From contig NC_135151.1 in the NCBI RefSeq assembly GCF_050948215.1, forward strand, positions 20,768,720-20,832,719: a stretch of DNA of 64,000 nt, read 5' to 3'. Below are positions 33,734-45,409 of the stretch, piece by piece. The notes beneath the pieces are model-generated. The model was given only the letters and a program-made list of their open reading frames with translations, did not search any database and had not been told where the DNA came from. The number at the start of each line of letters is the position of its first letter. Positions within the stretch are counted from its first letter, which is position 1. This DNA is from Halictus rubicundus. Its lineage: Eukaryota > Arthropoda > Insecta > Hymenoptera > Halictidae. A program made the position numbers and the translations under genes.

Positions 33734-34885
33734 TAATGTCATGTTAGTATCGATTAATTGACATATTTATCGAATCATCCGCAGGATACAAATATTCCAA
33801 TCGTCATTTTCATGATAAATTATATACCGAGGTGTCGGAAAATGATATTGTTCATTACGTAGATTAATTGCGAATTGAAGCGAAAAATTTTCGCTGATGG
33901 TAGTAGATTTTCAATGATCATTTTCGAGGTCAAGTGTCCCCAAATTATGACAGACATCACCGACCATACTGAGAACGACGATCCGTTTTAAAATAAACAT
34001 GAATGGCTTGAACCGTGTGGTGTCTTCGGGATCGGAACAATTAACAACGAGCCATCCAATTTGATTCGCGGCAACGAGTTAATACGAGCGTAATGTCGAT
34101 GATTTCCAGTGACGTTGCATTAACTGCTAATGGCGAGCATCCGGCCCGGCGTATTTCAGCTGGCAGCGTGCGCTCGCGCGCGCGCGCACACACACACACA
34201 CGCGAATTCAGCGCCAGAAAACACCGTTTTTACCAATTACCTGGCCATAAATTTCGCGCGGACCGGCGGCCAATTATCTTGGAATTAGCGTCGCGCCCCG
34301 GCGTCGCAAACGATCGCGCGTCTTTGTCTAAGCGGTGCGCATTCGCCTCGCTAATTAGAAGAAAACCGAGTAATTACATCGGTCGAGCGGTCGGTCGCGA
34401 GACCCCTTTTTCGAAAACTCCTAGCTGGCAGAGGCTGCGAGCCAGCAGAGCAGAGCGGAGCTGAGCGGAGCGGAGCGGAGCAGAGCGGAGCGGAGCAGGG
34501 CCATCGCTTGCTGTCGACCGAACGGAATTATCGCGAAACGCTATAAACGCCTGTGCGCGCGCGGCCCGGGGAACGTTTAATTAATCTTACGCGAAATCAG
34601 CGGGCTTTTATTGTCATTAATAACAGAGCTGTATTTAAACGGGAGAGAATTTTGAAGGGCGCGTTTAATGATTCCGGGCCGCGCGGGCTCGAAGTAATTT
34701 CGCCGGTAATCGGAAATATGGAATCGGCCGTTTGATAAAAGACATTAGTAATGGCGCTGTCGATCCCCGATAAACTATTTATTACGGCCACCGTCCGATA
34801 TGGCGGCGTTACACGCGGCAAAACCACCCTGCGGATTGCCGGGGGTGGACGGGGGTGAGAGCAGCCACCCCACTCTGCCTCCCCC

Positions 34886-34925
<40 letters not shown>

Positions 34926-35590
34926 GACCCGCCCCACCAGCCGCGCACACCCACCCCGACTCTCAAAACCAATTTTCGGGATTTCATTTGGAAAACATAA
35001 CGTGCTTCGTGCGCTGTTTATGGGTTCCATTAGGAAGCTGTCAGCCGGTGATCCCGCGCTGCATTCCCGTGCCCACGAAGGAGCACCATGCGATGCTGCA
35101 GCCGATACACCAATCGCGAGGTTCCGTGCCACCTTCTGGGACCTCGGCTTATCGGATATGTGGCATTGATCCACCGAAGGATCCGTTTGATATCGAACCG
35201 TGGATACTTTTTTTTTTGTTCGGGACGATCGCGCCACCACGGTATTTTATTAATTTTCACCGGCTAACGACGCGTCGCGTCGCCCGCGGCTGTTTCACGC
35301 GACCCACGCCGATTGTTGAACGTAATACGACAACCCGTGCAACATTCTACGCCGATAAATTGTAGATTTTGTAGCTTACTTTGTGTTCGAGTCGCCGTAC
35401 CCGCCGTTGTTCCACGGTATTAACAGTCGGACATTTTGTTTTCCGGATTTATTTCATCATTAAATTATGCGACACGTGTTTCAGATATTATTTATGTACT
35501 CTGTCGATTTTTTACGATTTTATTCTTGAAACGTTCGTTCCTCTTGCGTTTTCTACACGCTGTCGAACATGTACAGAAGGAATAATAAAA
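33734..35590. other. Sequence with several microsatellites, no recognised gene
   Basis: Contains (CG)n(CA)n at about 34174-34203, GAGCG pentamers at about 34446-34497, and a CT run at about 34891-34921. The segment 34.1-35.35 kb is CpG-rich and unlike the flanking transposon DNA, but no gene was recognised in it. Confidence 0.45.
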
Positions 35591-35599
35591 TTATGTAAA

Positions 35600-36990
35600 G
35601 TGAATGTACAAAGTAAATTATTTTTCAAAATATTTTATTGTGTGCGAAATGAAAATTGTCTACTTTAACTGCGAGGCATGGAAGCTGCACAGACATTTAT
35701 TTCTTTTTCAAATAATTTTAAAAGTAATACAGCGACGTTTTCGAATTCTTATAATTATTAGACTGTGGATTTTTATGCTAAATAAAAATTGTTACGTTAA
35801 CTGAGAGGCACGGAAGCTGCACAGACGTTTATCTCTTTTTCAAATAATTTTAACCGGTTAAGAGTAATACAGTGACATTTTCAAATTCTTATAATTATTA
35901 GACTGTGGTTTTTAATGCTGAATAAAAATTGTCTACGTTCACTGCGAGGCACGGAAGCTGCACAGACATTTATTTCTTTTTCAAATAATTTTAAAAGTAA
36001 TACAGCGACGTTTTCGAATTCTTATAATTATTAGACTGTGGATTTTTATGCTAAATAAAAATTGTCTACGTTAACTGCGAGGCACAGAAACTGTACAGAC
36101 GTTTATTTCTTTTTCAAATAATTTTGACCGGTTAAGAGTAATACAGTGACATTTTCAAATTCTTATAATTATTAGACTGTGGTTTTTAATGCTGAATAAA
36201 AATTGTCTACGTTCACTGCGAGGCACGGAAGCTGCACAGACGTTTACTTCTTTTTCAAATAATTTTAACCGGTTAAGAGTTATACAGCGAATATTTTCAA
36301 ATTCTTATAATCATTAGACTGCGGATTTTTATACAAAATAAAAATTGTCTACGTTAACTGCGAGGCACGGAAGCTGCACAGACGTTTATCTCTTTTTCAA
36401 ATAATTTTAACCGGTTAAGAGTAATACAGCGACATTTTCAAATTCTTATAATTATTAGACTGCGGATTTTTATACAAAATAAAAATTGTTCATATTAACT
36501 GCAAGGCACGGTACCTGCAGAGACGTTTATTTCTTCTTCAAATAATTTTAAAAGTACTACAGCGACATTTTCGAATATTGAAAAATATTCAAAATATTCT
36601 TTGAATATTTTCACTATTTCGTACTTCGTCTACAAATTTTCGTAATAATCGCACGAAATCCGCAGGCTAGTAATTGTTGAAGAAGCCACGCTCGAATGGC
36701 TGAATGTACTCAAGGAAGAGAAACTAGTTCGAATGAACCGTTTGTAATTATTAGATTGCGGATTTTTATACAAAATAAAAATTGTTCACATTAACTGCAA
36801 AGCACGGAGGCTGCGGAGACGTTTATTTCTTCTTCAAATAATTCTGAAAGTACTACAGCGACATTCTCAAATTCTTTAAACATCTTCACTATTTCATACT
36901 TCCTCTTCACATTTTTGTAATAATCGTACTATATCCGCAGCCTAGTAATTGTTGAAGAAGCCACGCTCGAATGTCTCTGAGTGTACTCGA
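35600..36990 (+). repeat. 133-142-bp tandem array sharing a hAT-like element end
   Basis: The anchor 'TTAGACTGTGGATTTTTATG' (or TGCGG) recurs with starts near 35761, 35901, 36034, 36175, 36317 and 36458, then 36754. Each unit begins like the left end of the hAT-like miniature element and continues 'ACTGCGAGGCACGGAAGCTG'. The opposite end (ATCCGCAGGCTAG) appears only at about 36657 and 36940. It is therefore probably an element whose left half was tandemly amplified. A 296-bp irregular step near 36.6 kb contains a second right end. Some units carry ACCGGTTAAGAG, others AAAAG. Confidence 0.88.
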
Positions 36991-38153
36991 GGATGAGAAA
37001 GTAGTTGAACAAATGAATGAATATAGCATAAGTTTGCTGTGCGGATGAACATCTTAGTGGGCATATCGCCGTTGCATATGGTCGCGAAGCGTTAAGTGAT
37101 CAATAGGCGGCCAAGCATGTTTGTCAATCGTGCCTAATCCACAATTGACTATTCCATACCGCTTAACCATAAGCCGGGCTGAGCATCGGGCTTCGATAAT
37201 AATCTAGATCTTCATCATCGTGCTAATCGCGACACCTTGGATACGACGAAACACGATTGTCGTCGCAACTCGCTATGATGTTCGTCTTGTGTTCGATAAG
37301 GGTCGCAGCCGCCGTCGAAAAAGTAGAAAAGTCCTCGATCGTGATCTCGATGGCGGTCGCTTCGGTCGTTCCACCGATTAAAAGATAACAGCTCGGGGAG
37401 AGCATTTTCACCGGCGGAGCTATTGTCTTGTTATATTTCGAAAAGTTTCAAGGATCCCGCGGAGCAGAGTTTTGATTGCGGACGACGATGAAATTGCCGT
37501 TCCGGAATCCTTAACTCGGGGCGCGGTATCGCGTTCGATTACCAGTCAGATTTGTTCCCTGTCCAATCGAACGGTACTCCCCCAATTAAGTTTACTCTAA
37601 ATTGCGCGATCCCGCTGCTTGTATTTCTTCCACCACCCTGCCCCGTGTCAGCTGGGATTGCTGTATGGAAAAATCCGTTTCGGTGCTGTCTGCCGAGTCG
37701 CGTACACCGTATTTTCTGCATCCAACACGCATCCGAACGTGTATGACAAACATTTTCAGCGACGCGTTACAACCTGGAACGTTCCGTACTCCCCCTCCGC
37801 CTCCGCCGCCCCCTGCACACCTATCCACCCCTTCACCCACCCCCTGCCCAACAACCCTATCCCGCCCCCGCAGTCGCGTTGGTGCACGCTAATCGGTTAA
37901 ATCTATTCGTCGTAGTTGCGCGCACCGATCGCTAACAAATCGATGGAACCCATTAAATTCCTAACCGTGGAGTGTGACGTTCAAATTATTCATCGTTGGA
38001 AGGAGAATTAGCGATTATGTCCCGGGCATGGTTGAAACGATCTCTCGTGAACCGGCGCAGATTGTTCTGCTCGTTTCCTGTTCTATTTCGAACCGAACCT
38101 CCTGGCGGTAATGATTCCGAAAAAGAAATGATCAAATGCTCGTGTTTGCCAGA
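36991..38153. other. Sequence without a recognised gene
   Basis: Non-repetitive; a CCGCC-rich tract lies near 37790-37815. Frames of up to 96 codons resemble nothing known. Confidence 0.35.
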
Positions 38154-38376
38154 TTAACCCTTTGCACTCGTGATTAACCATTTGTAAGTATTTTCATTTT
38201 ATTCATACGAAACTGATCCGATTTCCACATGTAATATGCAAACGTTTGGTGATCTGTTAAGTACAAATTTTGTAATGTAGCAAATACATTGTAATATTAT
38301 TTGTAATTTCTTTGAACTAATGCCGCAACAATTTTTAGTGGTGCTTCGGGGTCACCACTCGAGTGCAAAGGGTTAA
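38154..38376. mobile_element. TTAA-flanked P-family miniature element (223 bp)
   Basis: Intact TTAA at both borders; ends TTAACCCTTTGCACTCG and CGAGTGCAAAGGGTTAA are perfect inverted repeats of 17 bp. The interior matches 12757-12991. This is the clearest piggyBac-type miniature element in the window. Non-coding. Confidence 0.9.
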
Positions 38377-38736
38377 CTTTCAATCGAAACGGTGCACACT
38401 TGGTTTCTGATTTAGTCGAACGACGCACTTAATCGAGATACTAAAAAACATAACAGATATTGGGCTTCTACCGAGGCATTTGTTATGAGTGAATTGCGGT
38501 TCTTTATGCAAAATAAAAATTGTAACGTTAAACGTCGGTTTTAGAAAGTAATTTTAGTTTTGTTATTATTGTAATGTTGAAACGGATATTGACACTTTTC
38601 TGAATGGGTTTAATTGAAGTATTTTGATTAAAAATATTTTGCATAGACTTGTGCGTTGTATTGTGCATAGACATATTTTTTGTATTTACGTGTTCGGATT
38701 TATTTCTTTTCTTAGCGATTTCTCTATATAAAGTGT

Positions 38737-39475
38737 GTCCCACGAACTCTGTCCACTTTGTAATACCACATTGTAAAGTGAAATTTAAGGGTCTAAAGAG
38801 ATTATTTTAATAAAAAAAAAAAAATAAACTCTGTCCACTTGAATATCTCGGTTATTTCAAACAATACGAGAAAATGCTATTTACAGAAGTTGTAGAGTTT
38901 AAGAAACAATATGTTATAAATGATATTCTTGCGAGTGGAGGCTTAGAGAAGATATAGAGGTCACCTTTGTTTTTTTACTTCCTCTTAACTCTTTTTTTTA
39001 CTTACTTAACTCTTTTGAATCTACAAAATCTTAAAATGAGACATCTCCAAAATCCACAGAAAATTTTTTTACACGTTTCCCGGTAACTTAACTCTTTTGA
39101 ATCTACAAAATCTTGAAATAAGAAATTTCTTAAAATAAGAAATCTCCAAAATCCACAGAAAATTTTTTTACACATTTCCCGGTAACTTAACTCTTTTGAA
39201 TCTCCAAAATCTTGAAATAAGAAATCTAAAAAATCCACAGAACAATTTTTTTATACACTTCCCAGTAACTTAACTCTTTTGAATCTACAAAATCTTAAAA
39301 TAAGAAATGTTCAAAATCCACAGAAAATTTTTTTTACACATTTCCCAGTAAGAAAATGCTACTTACAGAAGTTTGTAAAGTTTAAGAAACAATATGTTAT
39401 AAATGATATTCTTGCGAGTGGAGGCTTAGAGAAGATATAGAGGTCACCTTTGTTTTTTTAAACGGAGTGTCCAAT
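38737..39475. repeat. Repeat element with internal 82/99-bp array and flanking 106-bp repeats
   Basis: A block of about 106 bp ('AAACAATATGTTATAAATGA', 'GGCTTAGAGAAGATATAGAG') lies at 38872-38977 and again at 39353-39460. Between them are units starting CTTAACTCTTTTGAATCTAC at 39005, 39087, 39186 and 39269, spaced 82, 99 and 83 bp. The same array family recurs at 44.4-45.2 kb. The outer edges ('GTGTGTCCCACGAACTCTGT') look transposon-like but are unclassified. Confidence 0.85.
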
Positions 39476-41109
39476 TTTGCATGCTCGATTTCGATATATT
39501 ATCCTGAGTATAAAAGTACTAGTGTATTTGTCCGAAAACTTACCGTTGTTGAGATATTTGAGAAAAATAAAAAATTTGTTAAACTGTCACATAATAATTC
39601 AATTTAGAGAAGAACTCTATAGAGTTGAAAGAGTGCTTAAAATTCGTAGAGAAGATCCGAACTCTCAGTTTCCGTGTCGCTAAAAAACTAGAAAAAATTT
39701 GTTAAGCGCAGATTATTGTATTTACAAGCGTATAGAACAGAGGAACAAAAGAACACCTAGAGCTTGCCGTATAGAAATCAAAAATTCCTTTTTGACGCAT
39801 CTTCACGAAGAGACAACATCTTTGTCGCAGGCAGCTCGAGAGCGACACTTGTCGTGGAAGTGATCGCGCCACTTAATAAATTAACGGGTGTACAAACGGC
39901 AACGTGCACGTGGAGGCAGCGAAACAAAACAAAACGGTCGTGGGGCAAAAGGGCAAAAGCGAGCAACGGACAATGGAGGAATATTGAGATAAAAATGGAG
40001 GTGGTCGTAAGCGATGGGGGAGGAAGCGAGCGAGACGGGGGTTGGTAATACCGGCGGGCAAAGGGAGCCCGGGGACTGGGGGAGCGTTTAATTCATTACA
40101 GACATTAAAAAAGTAAATTGCCCTGTGTCTACGGGGAGGGGAGGAAAAAAAAAGGAGGAGGCAAGATGATCACGGCGAACGGACATTCGGCCACGAAAAT
40201 ATTTAATTAAATTCACGACCGCAAGATACGCCTGTTTCGTTCGCGCTCGCTGAAGCGAACGCCCGAAAACCGAAAGTAATTATCTCAGTCTTTCCGAACG
40301 AACGGCCACGTCTCATTTTCGCAGAAAGAACGGAGACCCGCGGCTAGCGCTGCGCTGGATCGTTCCTCCGATATCGCTAAATAAAAAGGAGGGGGGACAA
40401 GAAAAAAAAAGAAAGAAATAACGAAGAACGAAAGGAGGAAAGAGAGAGAGAAAAAAGAGAGAGAGAGAGGAGGAACGAAAAGGACCGAGCCCGATCAACT
40501 CCACGGTTGATCTTCGGTTAATACTTTTTCCAGCGGCGCGGCCAAGGACTCCGGTCGGCAGCGCAACCGTGCACGCTAGAGAGACTCGAACGCTTCGAAC
40601 GAATTAGGCGAGTGACTTGCGACTCTCATCTTTCACATGTCCGAGCCAGTGCAGCCGCCGCCGCCGACTCTCGGCCTCCCTCGTTTCCGCCCGGGACGAA
40701 CGAAAGCCGATTCGCAGCCCGGAAGACTCCAGCCCAGCCACCCCCAAGGACACTCTCAATATTCGAACCAGTCACCGTTAACCGTCGGCTAACGAATTAA
40801 TTATTGCATCTACCGGATCGTCTGTTTGTGTTACCTACATATACACGCCGTATCGTATCCACCCCTGCCGTACACACGGCTCGCCGAACAATATGTTATT
40901 ACGAACGAGCTTTGTAATCGACCCCTTATATCATCCCCTTCGCGCAACGCAATCTCATTATTCGAGGTGCACTTTCTGTATTAATACCGAAAAGAATTAA
41001 CTTTCGGGGAACACGATCGCCTCATTCGCCAGAGAAAAGGGGAATTGTTGTAACAACTAGACCGTCGATTCTGCAAAAATATTTAGAGCTTGGAAATGTC
41101 AAATCGAAG
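39476..41109. other. Sequence without a recognised gene; CpG-rich part
   Basis: 40.5-40.8 kb is CpG-rich with a CCG run (about 40652-40666). An A/G-rich tract lies at about 40396-40470. No coding sequence or RNA gene recognised; a promoter cannot be excluded. Confidence 0.35.
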
Positions 41110-41110
41110 C

Positions 41111-41281
41111 ACAGTGAATTCTCGATATATGTCCACAATACGGGCCTTGCCAGTGTCGTGTTTTGTTAATATGTTATGTCATAACCGTGTTATGTTTGCA
41201 CTCCTCGGCGTCCGAGGCCTCTCGAGTTCCGTGGTGGGGACAATTCCGCGACATTTATCGTCCAGATCTTGGCGACATGTC
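41111..41281 (-). mobile_element. B-family CAGTG miniature element
   Basis: Left end ACAGTGAATTCTCGATATAT, core 'CCGTGTTATGTTTGCACTCC', right side 'TTATCGTCCAGATCTTGGCG'. The terminal CACTG at the right has decayed. Reverse of the 21326-21537 copy. Confidence 0.72.
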
Positions 41282-41833
41282 CCATGTCTGGTTCTATACA
41301 TGTACAAGGTTAGCAGATTCAACGAAACGGAAAATGAAAGTTAAGATCTTTTCTACGAATTTTAAGCGCTCTTTCGACCCTATAGAGCTCTTCTCTAAAT
41401 TACATTATTATGTAATAATTATTCTAAATATTTAACCATCCTGATTTCAGTAAACTCTTCTAAATAATATTCTAAATTTCTAGATAATACTGGGTCTTAT
41501 ACTAGGAGCACGTTTTTTAAACTTAAATTTAAGTCACCGCTTCTGTTGTTATTTCATTATTAACACTAAACCTACCACAGTCGAAATGTTTCATATTTTA
41601 CAATTATTGAAACTGTACAAAATTCGTTTATGGAAAATAGTGCAATAAGTTGCATTTTCCATACTGAAAATTCGGGGCAATCTCAATAAATTTAGGGTTG
41701 CCATTTTTCTAAGACAATATTTACCAGTTCATGCTTGTACAGTGTTAAGAAACCGAATTGTTTTTACTTTTCCTCGAAAGGTTCCGGAAGAATGCGTCTT
41801 CAAACCGTGTAATAATTTGCGTCAAAAGCGTTC
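41282..41833. other. AT-rich sequence without a recognised gene
   Basis: 'TTAACACTAAACCTACCA' near 41562 looks like one end of a TTAA element related to 9856-10136, but the partner end was not identified. Confidence 0.3.
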
Positions 41834-42074
41834 TTAACATATTTACTGCCATGTCACCCATAGGGTAACGGAATTATCTGTCCAGGTTTTAAAATGAATT
41901 TTCACGCGATCGTATTCATCGCACCAAAATTTTATTAGGATCTGTAAAATGCAAGAAAGTTGAAGTACTACTCTATACCATACATTTAATATTTTTCAAT
42001 GTTTATTCCATTAAATAACTTACTTCGATTGTATGTGATTTCTGAGGTTCCTAGTTTGCCAGTCAAACTGTTAA
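41834..42074. mobile_element. TTAA-flanked T-family miniature element (241 bp)
   Basis: Begins TTAACATATTTACTGCCATG and ends TTTGCCAGTCAAACTGTTAA, with TTAA at both borders. It is the reverse orientation of 27307-27550. Non-coding. Confidence 0.75.
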
Positions 42075-42321
42075 TCGACGGTTCGAATTTTAATTTTATT
42101 TTCAATGGGCCTCGCGTTAGGCTAGTTTACGCTGCCATATTAAGGGGACGGTTGGAAAGCCCGTCGGATGGGAACCCGTGTAATCAACTGGAGAAAGCAT
42201 TGGCCGTAATGGCGACGTAGCGTTTGACTCCTAAGATTTAATTTTATCTGCGTTCCTTCGTGTCGGCCCCTCTTTTTCGACCACTATAACGCGGAATTGG
42301 ATTTGACGACGCCCGGGGTAT

Positions 42322-42324
42322 GGA

Positions 42325-42364
<40 letters not shown>

Positions 42365-42366
42365 GC
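42322..42366 (+). repeat. (GTC)n trinucleotide microsatellite
   Basis: About 14 GTC/GTT repeats. The reverse frame reads poly-Thr and is low-complexity. The surrounding 42.1-42.9 kb is CpG-rich with no recognised gene, plus a GGCGC run near 42721-42738. Confidence 0.93.
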
Positions 42367-42894
42367 AATACCGGTGGCGGGTTGTACGATACGGTTAGCC
42401 GACGCGCAGCCGGGGAACCCGGCCAATTACATTACTTAGACTAATGTTATTGATGTCGTGGACCGGAGAGGATTGTTTTTACCGTGTGTCCCGTCCGCGT
42501 CCGCGCCGCCAGGACATTTCGTCCTGTTGACGCGCGCCGGCCACCGCAGGAGCCCGCTTCCGGTCTACGCACGCCCGTATCGACGCCCGCACCCCCCACC
42601 CCCACCCCGTGGCACCCCGCTCGCGCCATAAACCGTCAATTCTCCTGTAATCCTTGACGCTCATTTTTGCGATCGATCCTCGTTCGTCGGGCAAGTCGAT
42701 CGCTATACGTGATTTAATCGGCGCGGCGCGGCGCGGCGGGCTGGAGCGGGCTGGAGCGGGCCGTTCGATAAAATACGACGCGACGCGGGTTCGCCGTCGA
42801 GCACCGGAGGGCTGCAGTGAACACTGGTGTATCATGCTCGCTGGCCCCCTTTAACCCGTTAAGTCCCAACCCATGATGCAATTATTTTTTATTT

Positions 42895-43019
42895 TTAACC
42901 AGTTAGCTGTTGCGACCTCTTTGGAAAATGTCTACCTAAGTTGCGCCGCAAAAATTAATTGCTGTTTGAATTATAGCTGTTTTGACGAGTATACTCGTCA
43001 AACTCAGTTAATTGGTTAA
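42895..43019. mobile_element. TTAA-flanked palindromic miniature element (125 bp)
   Basis: Begins TTAACCAGTTAGCTGTTGCG and ends TCAGTTAATTGGTTAA. It contains the perfect palindrome GACGAGTATACTCGTC. Shorter relative of 7477-7626. Non-coding. Confidence 0.8.
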
Positions 43020-43186
43020 ATCTTTTAGTGCCGACCGGAATCGTGATATATATCGTCCTTCGGGCACTGAAAGGATTAATTGTGTGTGGGAACAGGACCC
43101 GTTTGTTGTAGGATAAATAAATGTAGGGAAAATATCTTGTAATAAACGTGAAAGTAAATCAAGAGAGATTGAATATAGCATTGTAA

Positions 43187-43411
43187 TTAACAATAGAACT
43201 ACCGAGCACTAAACGTGACTTAGACTTATCCCTTTATGATAACTGCAAGATTGAATTTGATCAGGTTTCATACGATTTTTATGGTAACATGTAAACCAAA
43301 TTAGAGATATATTATAAAATTTCTCGTGGAAACGTTTTCATAGTTTCACTAATCGTGAAAGAAGAAATCATCCACCAGTCATTTTGACTGGTTCGGTAGT
43401 TCTAGTGTTAA
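43187..43411. mobile_element. TTAA-flanked miniature element (225 bp)
   Basis: TTAA at both borders; ends TTAACAATAGAACTACCGAG and GGTTCGGTAGTTCTAGTGTTAA (inverted match). Same family as 9856-10136. Non-coding. Confidence 0.82.
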
Positions 43412-44009
43412 GTTACTGTTTTGTTATAGGGACTCTCATGGTTCCCTGTTCAGTTCTAATAATCGAGGTGCTAATTTCTGTCGAGACATAAAAATTGCAT
43501 TATATTATAGTACTACACTAAATACGAAAATCTATTACACAAAAATATTGCAGGGTGATCGGTAATTGGTGGTGCAAAGGGAAAGGAGGTATAAGTCGTA
43601 TACGACTTATGGGATAAGTCGAAAATGTAGAATACAATTTTTCGTACGTAGTAGGATAGGAATGAAAACATAAATAATAGCTACGATCTGAAGAATGCTT
43701 ATTACATGCTCGGATGCACATAAGATATTGATCGTCGGACGAGTAAAAAGTTATTGCAACATTGCAGAGAGGAGAACAAGACAGAAAGCCAAGCAAGAAT
43801 AAAACAAAGATAAGTCCAAATGAATTGTCGCTATATTAAATTTTTGAGTTCAGAAATGAAATGAAAAATTTCATCATACAAAAGATCATACAAAAAGTTT
43901 CATGAAAATCGATTAAGGGTGATCTGCGAGCCATAAATAATTAAAAGTAGAAACAATAATCTTGAGAAACTGAAATTTAAATTCATCGTAAGCTCAAAAT
44001 TCAAAAATT
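43412..44009. other. AT-rich sequence with one unclassified repeat fragment
   Basis: About 43548-43655 shares 'GTAATTGGTGGTGC'-like and 'TAAGTCGAAAATGTAGAATA' blocks with the inverted-repeat element at 31.1-31.4 kb. It includes the palindrome TAAGTCGTATACGACTTA. No gene recognised. Confidence 0.4.
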
Positions 44010-45260
44010 TTTACGTCCTTCAATGCCTATGGTTGTTTCACGCGTTAACCGATTTCGATGGGACTTTGTACACGTATCTAACTTACGTAAATCTACAAAA
44101 AATCTGCAAATAATCTAAAATCTTGAAATAACAATTTTTTTACACATTTCCTAGTAACTTAACTCTTTTGACATCCAACAAAAAAACTCGAGTCCCTCTG
44201 TCCAATTTTAAAAAAGTTTCTAAGGGTTGTCCGCATAATTCTGCCCCCGACCTCCAATGCCTATGGTTGTTTCACGCGTTAACCAATTTCGATGAGACTT
44301 TGTGCACGTATTTAACTTACTTGAATCTACAAATAATCTAAAATCTTGAAATAAGAAATTTCTTAAAATAAGAAATCTGCAAAATCTGCAGAACAATTTT
44401 TTTATACATTTCCCAGTAACTTAACTCTTTTGAATCTACAAAATCTTAAAATAAGTGAAGGAGTATTATTATAATTCGCGCCTTGATTCGACAGTCATCT
44501 GACGTGAGCTCCTGAGTGAAGGAGGGGCTAGATGCGTGCGCAAGAAAACAATAGACAACTATGTAATATGGTGATTTGTAACGCGGAACGTGCAGAGCAC
44601 GTGTTTCTGTAATCCAATTTAATCTTTATTAGAATAAACGCACACGTTAAAATATATATCCACGCATCAACTCTAACAATAAGAAATCTCCAAAATCCAC
44701 AGAAAATTTTGTTTACACGTTTCCCAATAACTTAACTCTTTCGAATCTACAAAATCTTGAAATAAGAAATTTCTTAAAATAAGAAATCTACAAAATCCAC
44801 AGAAATTTTTTTTACACATTTCCCAGCAATTTAAAGCTTTTGAATCTACAAAATCTTAAAATAAGAAATCTACAAAATCCACAGAGCAATTTTTTTGCAC
44901 GTTTCCCAGTAACTTAACTCTTTCGAATCTACAAAATCTTGAAATAAGAAATTTCTTAAAATAAGAAATCTACAAAATCTACAGAAAATTTTTTTACACG
45001 TTTCCCAGTAACTTAACCCTTACGAATCTACAAAATCTTAAAATAAGAAATCTCCAAAATCCACAGAAAGTTTTTTTACACGTTTCCCAGTAACTTAACT
45101 CTTTCGAATCTACAAAATCCTAAAATAAGAAATTTCTGAAAATAAGAAATCTACAAATCTACAGAACAATTTTTTTACACATGTCCCAGTAACTTAACTT
45201 TTTTCACATAAAAAAAAAATCTCGAGTCGTTCAGTCCAATCTAAAAAAAGTTTTTGAAGG
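44010..45260. repeat. Repeat element with alternating 82/83- and 99-bp array
   Basis: The head block 'CCTATGGTTGTTTCACGCGT' occurs twice (about 44029 and 44260). The array anchor CTTAACTC lies at 44420, 44731, 44830, 44913, 45012, 45094 and 45193. Spacings alternate 99, 83, 99, 82, 99 once the 228 bp added by the solo LTR is removed from the first 311-bp gap (leaving 83). Long units contain an extra 17 bp around 'GAAATAAGAAATTTCTT'. The right flank contains 'GGGTTGTCCGCATAATTCTG', also at about 44224. Superfamily unknown. Confidence 0.9.
44456..44678. mobile_element. Solo LTR, 223 bp, 5-bp target duplication ATAAG
   Basis: TGAAGGAGTATT...CTCTAACA is bracketed by ATAAG (44451-44455) and ATAAG (44679-44683). 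The edges are the TG...CA expected of a long terminal repeat, and an AATAAA polyadenylation signal lies near 44633. Removing the insert plus one duplication restores the array unit exactly (311 - 228 = 83 bp). The 5-bp duplication fits Ty1/copia-type or other LTR retrotransposons. No internal coding region or second LTR is present, so recombination has removed it. Confidence 0.85.
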
Positions 45261-45371
45261 GTTGTCCGCATAATTCTGTATTCTTCTACAGTCTACTCGA
45301 CGAGAAATCACGAACCTCGCAAAAATATAGGTTGAACGCTTCTCTGTAAAATATCTAATCTACTAGAGAGG

Positions 45372-45409
<38 letters not shown>

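Noticed and set aside
35600..36990. Evenly spaced repeats as a CRISPR array
   Set aside because: The units are contiguous 133-142 bp repeats without unique spacers, in a eukaryotic transposon context.
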